NCBI GenBank assembly: GCA_900073065.1
Contig: FJOG01000023.1
Coordinates: forward strand, 686,179-750,178
Direction of reading: 5' to 3'
Length of the DNA stretch: 64,000 bases
Origin: Phialocephala subalpina
Taxonomy: Eukaryota > Ascomycota > Leotiomycetes > Helotiales > Mollisiaceae
Shown here: piece after piece, positions 46,645-58,358 of the stretch
Layout of the letters: every line of letters starts with the position of its first letter
Numbering within the stretch: the stretch's first letter is position 1
Made by a program: the position numbers and the translations under genes
The notes under the pieces: model-generated
The model's input: the letters and a program-made list of their open reading frames with translations, nothing else
What the model was told of the DNA's origin: nothing
Databases searched by the model: none

Positions 46645-47235
46645 GCTACAAGGAGCGAAAGACAGGAGCGTGGTGTGGAAGGGGAAAAGAGTACGGAGCT
46701 AGGGAGGTCTTTTAAATTCTATTGTATTGTAATCTCTGGGATATTGGGTCTGCATTTGCATCAGGTAACGGGGCGAAACATGGCAAGATAATGAATGAGA
46801 GACGAGAGATAATGCAAAGGGATTCTCAGATACTCTGTATAAATTTGTGTATTTTGGTGTCCTAAGACCATTGTATGACTTTGACCTCCATCATTTGCAA
46901 ATATGTGCGTTATGAGATGCATCGAGTTGTGGATAACTCAATGTCCCCGTCTCTCTGGAATATCCAAGTCCATTCTACGCATGATATCAATACATTTAAT
47001 CTAAGGCAAGATCTATGTTCAAGATCCATGTAAGAGATTCTTTCAACGCTACGAGGAATTCATTTTCGGGTCTTCTTTAAATACCTTGTTGCTGGCGATG
47101 CTTTTCGAGCACCACAACACAGAGACATCGAAGCAACCAATTAACCAGATGCTCTCAACTAACTTCCTACTGGAACCTCAAGCTCCAGTGATCAAGTTCG
47201 TCATTAATCTGGCACAGAATTGCAATTTTGACATG
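46645..47235. other. Intergenic region
   Basis: This is the 3' flank of the PLD gene and of the minus-strand secreted-protein relic. I see no gene. Confidence 0.55.
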
Positions 47236-47912
47236 TCACAAAACATAGAAGCCCAACTCGGTAGCTTTCCCCTCAATAGTTCCAACAACACTCGAGCCCC
47301 ACAACCCACATATGCTCTCCCCAGGATAAAAAGTAAGTAGGCTGCTAGCAACACTTCCAAATACGCCACAATCAGTATGAATATTGTTCACACTCTTGAA
47401 TCGGTTACCATACAACCATGACAGAGGTAGCGGGGTAGTTCTTACGCCGCTGCATGCATAGATCGCAGCATTCCGATAACAGCTGATCCTAGAGCATTTC
47501 CTAGTGGGAGCAAGACAGTTATTACAAAGATTACTAGTCATTCTCGTATGGTTGGTTAAGTAATCGATCCCGTGTAAGACGTCGGTTCTGTCGACAAGTG
47601 CGAGTTCTATGCTAAAGACTGCGTGCGGTTCCGCTGGTTGGGCAGCATGCGTAATAATCATGTAAGGCCAATTAGAAACAATGCGATTCCTCCTGGCGTA
47701 AAGTTCTCAAAGTCCACAGGTTCTTACCCAATTATCACGCTTCAAGCTTGAAGTGACCAAGGAGTTCCGATTGGGGAGCGTGGCAGTCAGAACCTGTTAC
47801 CTCAATCAGTAGGTAAGGAAATACAAGCCCTTGCGCATCACGTACATACCAGAGATATCGGGAATGCCAATATGACTTGCGCGAGGGACGCTCCAGAAAT
47901 AGTAGATGGCAT
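47236..47912 (-). pseudogene. Broken copy of a small secreted Cys-rich protein
   Basis: The copy has the same exon pattern as the intact gene at 48488-49178: a signal-peptide exon from the ATG at 47912 (MPSTISGASLAQVILAF), a short second exon (VLTATLPNRNS), a Cys-rich exon and a last exon ending at 47236. It shares VDRTDVLHGIDYLT, CLAP, CSRISCYRNAAIYAC and NIHTDCGVFGS with the intact copy. The third exon needs a frame change near 47610-47640: after CCPTSGTA the frame stops, and FSIELALVDR resumes in another. In addition, the Cys of LCPGDSMC is Tyr here (FYPGESIC). It is most likely a pseudogene; an indel error is possible. Confidence 0.75.
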
Positions 47913-48487
47913 GTGAGGTAGTTGGGAGTTCAGAAGTGATTTGCAGGCAGCAGGATTGTGCATGCAAACAAAAACTCAATCTCGTGGAAACAAGCTTGGC
48001 CTTGATGACTTTGAAATTTTCTCAGGGGGGCCAGGGGTGGGAGTATATTCGCAAAAGCATCAAAACCTTACAGAGAGTGGTGGCAGAGGACAACTGCCTG
48101 AGTCAAGCTTGTTTCGCTTCCGTTACTTGTGATTCAGGGAGTTCTTTCGGAATTATCCAAATCCACCACAATGATTGGAACATTGCCTTCAAGACGAAAA
48201 TTGGTCTGCCATGCTTTGAAATAGCTGTCCGAGTCCAAGTCATGATGCTTGCCAATACCTCTAGGTTCGTACTACTGAATCATCACTTGAGAGAATGTTC
48301 CATTTGAGTATGTATTCACTGATTATTCACTTCAATACTACGCTCTATGCGCATCCGCACAAACAATGACAATGCCGCAAAATCCAAGCGCTCAAAAGTG
48401 AACACAATCATCAAATCAACGTCATGACAAAGTAAATCTTTCAACTACTTCTTCACCCAAAGCTAAAGCCCTTTCTCCATGCCGGAC
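47913..48487. other. Spacer between tandem secreted-protein copies
   Basis: This is the upstream region of the broken copy and the 3' flank of the intact one. I see no gene. Confidence 0.55.
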
Positions 48488-49178
48488 TCAAGCCTTGTGT
48501 GAGCAGTCCTCGAGTGTCATATAGACATAGAAAGGCATAGGGGCGGACTGGTATGGAACGGCTACCTGCGAAAATATCTGTCCACACATGCTATCACCAG
48601 GGCACAAGCTCGCCAAGTCGGAAGCGGCAGAACCGAAGACTCCGCAATTGGTGTGGAGATCGATTTTATTAGTATTCTATGTAAAAAGTTAGCGTTTCCC
48701 TATCAGTGACATAGAGACATAAATCTTACATCGTTGCATGCGTAAATTGCAGCATTGCCATAACAGCTAACTCTGGAACAGCCACCTGCGGGAGCAAGGC
48801 AATCGTTATTATAGTTTCCCAGCTTTCCGGTGATACTCGAGGTATCTGTCAAGTAATTGATCCCATTTATGATGTCGGAACGATCAACTCGACTTAGAGT
48901 TTTAGTTCCGACTGACCATGGACAGCAATTGTAACCGTCCTTCAATGCCAGTCGTTAGCATTACCGTTTGTCTTGACTCAACAGAATCTTACATTGTTTT
49001 GACGCTTGACGTTCCACGTGTCTAAGGATCCGGAGTCGCGAGTGGGAAGTGTGACAGCCATGACCTGTACCTGCTATTAGCAAGACTCAAGAGAAATAAT
49101 GTGGGTGCAGAACAAGGTGCTTACCAGGGATATCATGTTGACCAGAAGGAGAAGAGCACCGAGAAGAGGAGGTGACAT
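48488..49178 (-). CDS. Small secreted cysteine-rich protein (effector-like)
   Basis: The model is exons 49178-49125, 49064-48993, 48939-48730 and 48676-48488, in phase, giving 174 aa. The first exon encodes a signal peptide (MSPPLLGALLLLVNMISL). The mature part has about ten Cys, including NCCPW, NDCLAP, GGCSRVSCYGN, YACND, NCGVFG, LCPGDSMCG and EDCSH, enough for several disulfides. The CSRVSC...IYACND block looks like a family of small secreted proteins common in ascomycetes; the function is unknown and could be in host or microbe interaction. The acceptor of exon 2 may be six bases upstream, adding Val-Gln. A decayed tandem copy lies downstream on the same strand. Confidence 0.72.
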
Positions 49179-51452
49179 GGTGAAGATAAGGAATATTCGA
49201 CTGCTGTGATGCACAAGACTATGTATGCTTTGTTCGGGAATATGAGAATGGTGACTGAGCGCAAGGATTTCGTTAAGGAAGAGAACAAACTGCTATTAAC
49301 GGAGAAGGTTCCAAAATCGAGAAGGAGAACGAGGTGATCTATAAATAGTCAGCCTCGTGAATCAAGCCCTGGTTGTCGTAGAGTGTTCTTACTTCTCTCG
49401 AGTCACGATCAATGGTGTCCTGTGAAGGTTATTCAAGTTTACTCAGTGATTGGAATCTCGCCCACTGACCTTAGTGAGCCTTATAAAAGGAACAAAGCCT
49501 CTCCAACATTTATATCGTTTATGTTATTCACCAGACTTGACTGAGCGGGAACATGCCAATGTATTGAGCGGCTAGGTCGGAGTGGAGGATGAGTCAAAGG
49601 TTCGAAGCTAGACAGATAAATTAGCCATTTATCATGCAAGGCCGGTGAACACGCAGTGTGACGAGTCATTGGAATGTCGTGGCTGGCACATTGAGGAGCG
49701 GAATCCAAGCAAGGGTGAAGAACCTCAAATGAATGTCAGGCAAGAAGTTGTATAGTGAGTACTGAAGAGCCCAATAGCAGCGCGTAGTCGAGGGCATAGG
49801 ACGAGCGACATTGTGTAAAGCACGAGAGAAATTAAACAAGGCAGAAAAGTACACACCTTCAATAACACCAAATCTCGAGACGCACCCGACGATGTGCGAC
49901 GCGTCTTGCTGTAATCAGAAGTCATCTGCTCGAGGCTGTCGTAGACCGTGGAGGGAGTGTACGTCGATATGAGATTTCTAGCATGACCAGCCACACGAAC
50001 TGCTATGTGGGGTTCGCAGGTGGCCCTACGTGTGATGAATCGAGTCTTGCAAATGGTAAGGCTTGAAAAATGGACTCCAACTTGCGTGCGACGTGCTAGA
50101 GAATCTGCTTCAAGTCAGCAACCATCCCAGAATTGAAATCTCGAGACTGCCACTCACCTTGCACCAAATGATAAATCCTCTAAATGTCGACAATAATTGA
50201 ACCTATCCTCGCCAGCATAAGCAAACGGCAAGGTCAGCATCTTTTCACCCCCGAAGTCAGACAGCGCTCCTTCTCGTTTCCCCAGTTGATCACCACCCAA
50301 CCAGAAGTCAGAGTCAAACGATACGTCCCTCCTAGGCCGAAGCCATATTCGGCGGCTGACAGTCTTCATGATTTGGGTACTTTGATAGACAGAGATGAAT
50401 TGGGTGAAGTGTAGGCTTTGGGTCATGAAGAAGAAAAAGAGAAGAAAGGAATTTAGAAATGGAAGGTATTTGAACTGGGAAATTAGCTTTGATGGTTTTG
50501 GGAAGGAACAATTGCTGGTCAGGCAGGCCGCAGGCGCGTGATGTGGTTGCTTCACTTGAGCAGATGGCGGGAAGCGACTGCGCGACTTGACTACATGAGG
50601 AAGGAACTCCTTCATCCACCTTTCTTGGCGAACATCAAAATTTAGTCGTCATTCTAAGGCTGTAGACTTACGACAGAGCATAAAGTCGTTCCGGAGAACG
50701 TTATCCGAATCTTAGAGCTGAAGACTGATATGTATTGTTTCGCAGGGAGATGAGAAGATTTAGAAGAGGGCTTAAAATTCGCCTATGCAGGACGGAACTC
50801 GAAGGCCATATTGAAGGGTGCGAGCGAACATGTACCTGAAGCCTCAAACACTATGGAAAAAGACTGTACAAAACTTCGCTGATCTGCATGGCCCGACCAC
50901 TTCCTCGTCGCTCTCAACTTCAATCATGCGGCTCATCGTATCTCGTTCGCTTAGCCCCCTTTTTTATTCTGCCGTCTAAAAACGTCCAAAACACCAGGCC
51001 CAAAAACTCAATTCACAGCGGTCAAGAAAATATGAGCTCCAACAGCGCGCATTCGATGTGTCAAAAAAAGGAAAAGAAAATAGAACAAAAAAGCAAAAAC
51101 CTTAACCACTCACTGCACGCTGCCTTTAAAGCAAGGTGAGAGTTGGCAACAGCAGGAAACTTCTCATGTAGATTGGTTTTTTATGTGTTTGGCAGACGAC
51201 ATAATCTGTCTAATTCGAATGGCCAGGTCCGACTCGCTGGCCTAGACGGATTGATGTTGAAAAAAGTTGTTATGTAAACTTAAACGGACGCGTTCGCGAG
51301 GTCGGCTGAAGGCGGAGCCACCCGCCCATCTTTGGCTCGGCTTCATGAGACATCTCGCTTCGTTATTCCGTCTACCTGTTGAAAGCCCCTTATTCATAAG
51401 CCTGGTATCAATATACATACAAATAAATACATCATAATAACCTCATCCACAC
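49179..51452. other. 2.3-kb region without a clear gene
   Basis: This region contains only short open frames. The best of them is 50184-50414 (+). It also holds the promoter of the secreted-protein gene and the 3' flank of the acyltransferase. Confidence 0.5.
50184..50414 (+). CDS. Possible small hypothetical protein (76 aa)
   Basis: The frame starts at an ATG and has some protein character, ending in PRPKPYSAADSLHDLGTLIDRDELGEV. No motif, intron or relative is seen. It could be a chance frame. Confidence 0.28.
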   Translation: MSTIIEPILASISKRQGQHLFTPEVRQRSFSFPQLITTQPEVRVKRYVPPRPKPYSAADSLHDLGTLIDRDELGEV

Positions 51453-54063
51453 TCATAAATGCGCCCTAGCCTGCATAGCCAACCGTCTCCTCTGCTGCTT
51501 CTTCAACAACAACTTATCTTCCTCACTCATTCCCTCCCCTTCTCCAACTCCGACTTTAAACAACGTCTCTCCAATCGTCTCCGTATGTCTCAACACCCGC
51601 GTACTGACCGTCGCTCCATCCCTTCTATTCTTCCCTTCTCTTCTAGATTGTGCGATCTTCTCTATGAAGTCCCATAATCGGCCTTCGGGTACGATGTGTC
51701 CTGTTGAGGGATTGCGTCGAGGGCTCCAGTTCGGATCAAGTTTCGCTCTTGGTTGTATTTTGGTGTTGCGGGATTTAGCGACGATTATGACGCCTTCTTC
51801 TTCGAATCGGGTCCAGGCATTTTTGAGGGTTTCTTTGTTCACGGCTTCGAAGTAGGAGAGGTCGCCTTGATGGTAGAGAGTTTTGCCAAGCTGGAGATAT
51901 GTTAGAAAGGGAATGGAGAGAAGGTAAGAGGGATTTTACCAGTTGTGCGCTATCCTGACATTTCTTGACGTCTAGCCAGCCGTCTCCTTGGTAGTCTAGA
52001 GGCGGTGTGAGACCCATCATCGCAACGCCAGCTAGCCAGAATGCTTCGACGAATGGCCAGATCAGGAAGCAGTAGAAGTCGTAATTCTCGCGTCCCGCCG
52101 CACGTTCCGCGTCCGCTAGACCGACTGCGGTGATCTTGCCTTCGCTACCTCGAGTGAGTTCGATAATCTTATCCGCCTCCAATGCTCGAAGTGTGTTGTC
52201 CAAGTTCACTTCGAGACCATCTGTGGGGTAGATGAACTCTCCTCTGAACAGCTGCGATAAGAACAACACCTGTTCTCGAAGCTCGTCGTACGAGACTCGC
52301 TGATTGTCTGGCCCACCACCTCGCTTCACCCGGGTATACAAACTGGCGCTGACTAGAGCTTCCGTGATGAACAGGTGGATTGTCATGTTTCGGTAGAACG
52401 ACAACTGGAAACGGTCCACTGCGTAATACGTGGGTTCTGGCAGGCCTTCCACGACACGAACGAGATCTTTGCCAAGGACGTCCAGACCACGCTCGATGAC
52501 CACTGAGGTCGGCGAATTACCGAAATGTGCAACTCGGCCACCTTTTGACCTGACACGATCGCTGAGCCATTCGACTCGTCGTATTAATTCCGCCTTCCCA
52601 ACGCCTCTTCCTCTCAACGTTAGAAGTACAGTGCCAATCAGCGCAGTCGGCATGACGACCGATACCGCGTTGATGTCAGAAAGGACCTTGTAGCCCAATG
52701 TTCGCAGTAATTTCTGTCTCGTAGCTGGATCCGTAATGCTCTTCATATCGATTGATTTTGGAATGCCCGTCGTCCTTGATTGTTGCTCTTGAATGAAATC
52801 CCGTAGACTCCAAGGCTCATGGAATCTGACATCCACTCTTCCAAGCTTCAATGAAAGCACTGAGGACGCAGACAAGAAGTCTGCCAAGTTTTCCTTCTTC
52901 TTTGGAACACCAAGCAGCTCAGTGACATATCCTTCAGTCTCAATGACTTTGTCATATTGAGTGCTGACTGGACATATGATGGCATCTTGAACCCGGCCGG
53001 ACAGAATGCTATCCATGATGAAGCCCAAAATGCCGAACTTGGGAGGTAATAACTTTCCAGTTCTTGATCTCCCTCCTTCTACGAAACATTCAAAATTGAA
53101 GCCCCCTTGTAAAAGAGTGTCGATGTACGATTGCACAAGCGTCGTATATAGCACATCGTCGCCAAAGCTTCGTCTAATCCACATAGCCCCTACAAAAGTC
53201 AGAATGTCCCGCACATCTTCAGGCGTTGACACCTACCAGCATGCTGCAAGAAACTTCCCACGGCAGGGAAGTTTAGATTGTCCCCCGCCACCACAGTCGG
53301 TAACGCCAAGCCCAATCTATAGCAAATAAGTTGCAACGAGACATAATCGACGTGACTCCTATGACACGGCAGAAAAATAATGCTCTGCTTATTCTTCTCG
53401 GCCTTCTCCGCCACAGTCCGCAACCTTATAACCTCCTCGCTCGAGACATGGATTCCCTGATGATATGCCCTCGTCAAAAGTTGTGTGCAAAGATAATATG
53501 CTCCTCTTATGAATGGTCGACTCTCCATCTTGCAGATCATATCCCCTGTCAACTTCTCACATAGCTCCTGAAGACTATGTTTGATGACTTGTTTCCTCTG
53601 ACTTCGTTTCGCGGCGTATAGTGAGTCCTCGGTATTCAGCAGTCCTTGTCTCTCTTCTACTGCTATTCGCTTCTCTGCCAACTCCGTAATTCGTTTCTGC
53701 AAAATAGGCGTCGAGAGCACAGCCTGTGTCATATTCTCCGAAAACCCAGGATAGAAAATAGGCTGTCCGATAAAATGATCATACGCCCGCCATCCAGTCC
53801 CGGAGACATGGAGTGAGACTTCTCTAAGGAATCTACACACAATTAATCATCTGCTCACGAACATTGGGCAGAGGGTCATACTCTAAAGGACTACTCCTAA
53901 ACCTCGCCATATTCTCCACCAAATTCCTCTCCTTATCCCCTCCATCCTGCTTCCTCTCCGGAGGCTCAATATACCCACTCGGATGCAGCGTAACCTGATC
54001 TCCCAAAATCTCCAAATCCGGGGCCGAGGTACGCGGTGAGGGAGGCGAACGTGAGTCTGCCAT
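51453..54063 (-). CDS. Glycerol-3-phosphate / dihydroxyacetone-phosphate acyltransferase, PlsB/GNPAT type
   Basis: The enzyme attaches an acyl chain to glycerol-3-phosphate or DHAP, the first step of glycerolipid synthesis. Exons are 54063-53882, 53832-53237, 53189-51940 and 51890-51453, in phase, giving 821 aa. The intron at 53833-53881 is only 49 nt; without it the frame stops at the acceptor. The acyltransferase motif HRSHVD (H-x4-D, about 218-223) is followed by FVEGGRSRTGK, the block that binds the phosphate, and by ICPVSTQYDKVIE. The extended C-terminal region (PTYYAVDRFQLSFYRNMTIHLFI) matches the PlsB/GNPAT C-terminal domain. This differs from the Gat1/Gat2 enzymes of yeast; the substrate preference and compartment (mitochondrial or peroxisomal) are unclear. 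It is divergent from POP4. Confidence 0.9.
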
Positions 54064-54354
54064 CGTTTCGGTGGTTGTAATCTAATTCTCTATGTCTTGA
54101 GAGTCTAGGAGTTTCGTAACAGAATCATAGCGGCGTTGTGTTGCGTGTAAACATAGAATGTTGTTCCCGCAGATGAGGGACATTGTGAAAAGCTGGGGTG
54201 CTCGGCTCGGCATGGACAATGCCCAGAATCTGGGGCATATTCGGCATTTGCCGCCTGAAGGACACTAAAATCTTAATTTCAATTCAGCATGTGAAAGCTC
54301 CCCTCCATTCGACTCACACAGCTCCATCAAGCTCACAATCACAACAACTTCACG
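54064..54354. promoter_or_regulatory. Divergent promoter region, acyltransferase / POP4
   Basis: These 291 bp lie between two opposite start codons and must contain both promoters. No clear core element is visible. Confidence 0.5.
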
Positions 54355-55098
54355 ATGAGTAAACCAACTACATCTTCCGATCCAAACCTCGCGCTCTCCT
54401 TCCTCCACCGCGCCCACTCCCCCGACACCGCATCACGAATCTACACCGAGAAAATCAAAAACCGCTCCCTCCACCTCAAGCCAACAGAGCCCAACCCCCA
54501 ACTCCAGCGTCGAGCCGCTCGTCTCCGCGCAGTTGCAGACCGCAAAAAGAAACAAAAGCCCCGTCCCCTCTCCGCGCGTCAAAAACGCTCCTTATGTCTC
54601 TACGACATCCCTAAAGAGAACCAAAAATACTCCCTTTATGAAGGACTACATAAACTATGGATAGGCTATATGCAAGAGATTCTTTTCGATGGGGATGGGG
54701 AGAGATGTCTGGGTCAGGGTGAAGCTGCTAAATTATGCGCGGCGGATTTTCATGGGGCGGAGGTGGAGGTTGTAAGGAGTAGGTGTGTTTCTAGGGTTGG
54801 GGTTAAGGGGGTAGTGGTTAGGGATAGTAAGGGGCTTTTTGTGGTTGTTACGAAGGGGGATAAGGTGAAGAGTATTCCGAAGGAGGGGACTGTGTTTAGA
54901 GTGAGGGTTCCGAGGCCGAAGAAAGAAGAGCCAAAGGAAGTAAATGGCGGAGACGGGAGGGTTGAGGACGGTGCTGAGAAGGAGGAGACGGGGAACACGA
55001 GAGACGTGGTCTTCGAACTGCATGGGAACCAATTCCAGTATCGGGCTACGGACCGAGCGAACAGGAAGTTTAAGACGCATTTTCTGCCGGATCTCTGA
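54355..55098 (+). CDS. pop4: POP4, RNase P/MRP protein subunit (Rpp29-like)
   Basis: Pop4 is a protein subunit of RNase P and RNase MRP, which mature tRNA 5' ends and rRNA. The single exon codes for 247 aa, between human (220) and yeast (279). The N-terminal half is basic, with RKKKQKPRPLSARQKR. The Pop4/Rpp29 domain spans about residues 85-245: YSLYEGLHKLWIGYMQEIL begins it, the Sm-like barrel strands contain ADFHGAEVEVVRSRC, GVKGVVVRD and TVFRVRVP, and the end reads VVFELHGNQFQYRATDRANRKFK. An acidic, Lys-rich loop (KKEEPKEVNGG) is inserted before the last strand. Confidence 0.92.
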   Translation: MSKPTTSSDPNLALSFLHRAHSPDTASRIYTEKIKNRSLHLKPTEPNPQLQRRAARLRAVADRKKKQKPRPLSARQKRSLCLYDIPKENQKYSLYEGLHKLWIGYMQEILFDGDGERCLGQGEAAKLCAADFHGAEVEVVRSRCVSRVGVKGVVVRDSKGLFVVVTKGDKVKSIPKEGTVFRVRVPRPKKEEPKEVNGGDGRVEDGAEKEETGNTRDVVFELHGNQFQYRATDRANRKFKTHFLPDL

Positions 55099-56039
55099 AT
55101 ACATTTCAATAAACCGAAGCTCGAACCAAAATCAACTACCCACGCTATGGGCCCATACGAGACAGAACAGATCTGCCATACCCACAAGCCATCTTATTAG
55201 ATCCCTAACCCAAAACCTCAGCCGAACCAACCAAGCTCCAAAGAAACAAGCAATCCAACCCGAAAGCGTGAAACAAACGTGGCTTTTAGCTTCACAGGTA
55301 CCTTGACGATCCGGGCCAATCCGCCGAATTATCCTCCTCGCGCATCAAAAAACCTGAATACGGATAGAACGCACTGTCTCACAAGGAGGAACCAGCCATA
55401 GCCACCGTTTTGCTTTTGCTCTTAACCAGCAGGGAAAGGTCAGGAATAAGCGATGGACCCTGAGATAGTGAGACATAGGATCCAAAAGCAAAAGGAATCA
55501 AAGTAAAACGTCAAAAGGCTGTGCAATGTGCAATGTGCGTTGTGATATTCGTAATCCATACATTATCATTTCTTTTCAGAGGCTTGGACACTTGCTACAC
55601 AGAGCCAGCTCAAACCACTGTGAGACCGACATTTTAACATACAGACTTGCTTCCAGCAAGTAATAAGCCACCAATGCAATCCAGTCGTGATGTAACCCCA
55701 GATCAGACTGGCCAGACCAGAACTCCATGCTTCCTTTCCCTTGCCTTCATGATATGCACACATATGCAGCCCTCCATTGACCAAACCAAGTTTGTGAAAG
55801 TTGAATGGTATCATGTACTGTACGTCGTGATTTGATTGACCTTCTCCCATGCCCGACAGGTTCGTTCAAGGCTTTCATCTCATCAAGGATGATTCACTTC
55901 TAGAGCCTGGTTCTCTAGAGCATCGTCCTTTGAGAACCCTTCTCGACTATACAGCCGCATCGAAGGCCCCTCATCTTCTCCAAATTATACAAAGAGTAGG
56001 AAATTTGCCTTCGATGTAAGCCAACAACCTCACGCCCCC
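55099..56039. other. Convergent intergenic region
   Basis: This lies between the 3' ends of POP4 (+) and the Zn(II)2Cys6 gene (-). I see no gene with protein character. Confidence 0.55.
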
Positions 56040-58358
56040 TCATATATAGCTATGAGCAAAAGAGTTATGATGATTCGGCGGCTGATAATACTGCTGATAC
56101 GGATGATTCGGCAACGAAAAATCCGCCGTCTTCAACAACGGATTCAAAATCCCACTCGGCATCGGTCTCGGCTGCGGCGGCGCCGGAGGCAAACTCGACG
56201 AACTCCCCTGAGAACTGTTCGGAAAGAAATTCCCCAAAGAGCTCCCAGAAGATTGCTTTGCGACCAAATTCTGCTGTGCATCCTCGTGCTGCCATCCCCA
56301 TTTCGCACGAAGCTCCTTATTCAGGAACCCGACTTTCCAACCTGTCTCTTTCCGGATTTTCTCGAAAATTTCGAGGACCTCTTCTTGTTCTCTTCTGACG
56401 ATGAGGCATTCGGCGGCGATGGCGAGAGAGCGAAGGGCCACGCTTGCTACGCCGCGGTCTTTGACGTGTGCGACAATGCCACAGATGAGGTGGGCATGTT
56501 GCATCTGGATCCTATTCATTTCCTCTGTGTCTTTTGACATTAAGGGGTTAATTTGTGCTAAGAGACACATAGCGGTGTGGTAGAACAGACGACCGACGAT
56601 TGTGGCACGTTTGATAAGCCTGCGTTTGATTAGCATGGGTTTCGAGTGAATGTTTGCTATTTCGCGACTCACCAAACTTCTGGAAAGGCGGACTTCGAGC
56701 TAGTCTGAGAAGGATGCAGGTATCCCATCGGTTGCATCGTTCGAGGAATTGTCTCGTTCCAGCTGTCACACAGGCCTTTCAATCGCTGCCACTCGGCATA
56801 TCTGGTCTGGAGGCGAATCTGCTCGTCGTGTGGTGATGCCTCTTGAAATCGTGGTATCGATGCTCTGAAGTTGGCGATCTTGCCCACAATGTATAACATT
56901 CGATAAACCCAGATCTCCTCTTTTCCGGACTCGGTCTCTTGTTGGAAGTTCATATCCAGACCCCATTGATCTGGCTCCCAGGCGACTTGCCAGTTGAAAT
57001 GTAGACAACTTAAAAGCTCCATTCCAACATTCAACCAGAAACAAGCAGCACCAACTCCTGTGCTTCTTGCATTCCATCCACACTCTTTGATTAGTGCTCG
57101 AGCACCTGCAATGTGGTTCATTCGTTGCATAGCTCGTTCAGACATGATTTCGTAAACATTCAAGATGACAGCTGTAGTCGCGCAACATACTGTGTCCCTG
57201 TCAGGGTTTTGTAAAGAGCGGAGAAGTTGGGTTGTAGCGGTGTCGTAATAGAAAAGGGCCTTGTCTTCGTGATATATTGGATTGACTAAAGTGAGATGAC
57301 GAGCTCCACATGCAAGGAAAGCATTGAGAAGCATAGGTTCGGAGAGTGCGTGAAAAGGAAGAAGCCTTGAGAAGTGCTTTTGTGGATCCATACTGTCCAT
57401 CCACAAGCCGACCTCCTCGACGAATACTTGCATGAATAGCACTTCTTCGGGCGTATTGAGATATCTTCGAGACTCATTTGGTGGAGTTAACGGACTGTCG
57501 TTGCTATACGTGGCGGTGGTTGGAGCCGTAAGGAAAGAAATTTCACTCCCAGCATGGGAGTGATGCCGACTGGCTTGTCTTGAATGAGAATATTCCTGCT
57601 TCATCCCAAGTCCATTATCCGAATATCCACTTGTCTGTATTGGAGGCAATGCATTGCTATCGTCCATGGCTTCGACGATCATAGGTCGGACAGGAAATTC
57701 CATCTGCGTTTCTCGAGGAGGGGTAATCGTCTGATCCAAGTGTGCATACCGTCCCAAACCCCCCTTATATTCCGATGCAATATCGCGAGATTCATCTTGG
57801 AATTTTACTAGACAAGTTAGCATATGTAGAGATGAAAGTAAAGTGTTCGCACCTTTCCAGTCGGCGGTGGGTGGAATTATTGGCGGACTCTTGACGGTGG
57901 TATCGATAAAGTTCAAGCGGACACCTCTTTTGCAAACTCGACTCGACTTTCTACAATTCTGACAGTGTGGGAGCCCCTCATCGCACTTCAAATGTCTGCA
58001 ATCTGTTAGACCTGCAGACCAATGGACTCAACAGTTCATACCTCTCGCGGCATGTCAAGCAACCCGTTCTAACACGCTTTGGCTTGCTTGCAGCTCCCTC
58101 CACCGCGTCCCCACCACCCGCAGCTTCCGCCGTCATCTGTGTATTCTTCTTCGACTCTTTTTTGACCGAGGTAATAAGAGTGGCGGTTCGTTGCTTCTTC
58201 GCAGGACGAGGACTGATATCACTGACGTGATATGATGGAGAGAATTGCTGGTCTCCAACCAGTGTCAAATCCGAAGCAGTCGAGGCCGAATACAGTGGCG
58301 AAGGGTACTCGATGTCAAAACCCGGCACGAGATAGCCTTGGTTATCGTAGGCCGCCAC
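56040..58358 (-). CDS. Zn(II)2Cys6 transcription factor with Fungal_trans_2-type domain
   Basis: This is a fungal-specific DNA-binding regulator. Exons are 58358-58042, 57995-57853, 57795-56673 and 56619-56040. The binuclear zinc cluster is split by the first intron and reads [28 protein letters not shown] when joined, a CX2CX6CX6CX2CX6C pattern. A basic segment (KPKRVR) precedes it. The middle region (LFMQVFVEEVGLWMDSMD, then NAFLACGARHLTLVN) fits the PF11951-type regulatory domain. The C-terminus is Ser-, Pro- and Gln-rich. The start is unresolved: the open frame reaches 58358 with a non-ATG codon and has no ATG further up before a stop, so either a 5' exon exists upstream or translation begins at an internal Met (about residue 75). 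No target genes can be inferred. Confidence 0.88.
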
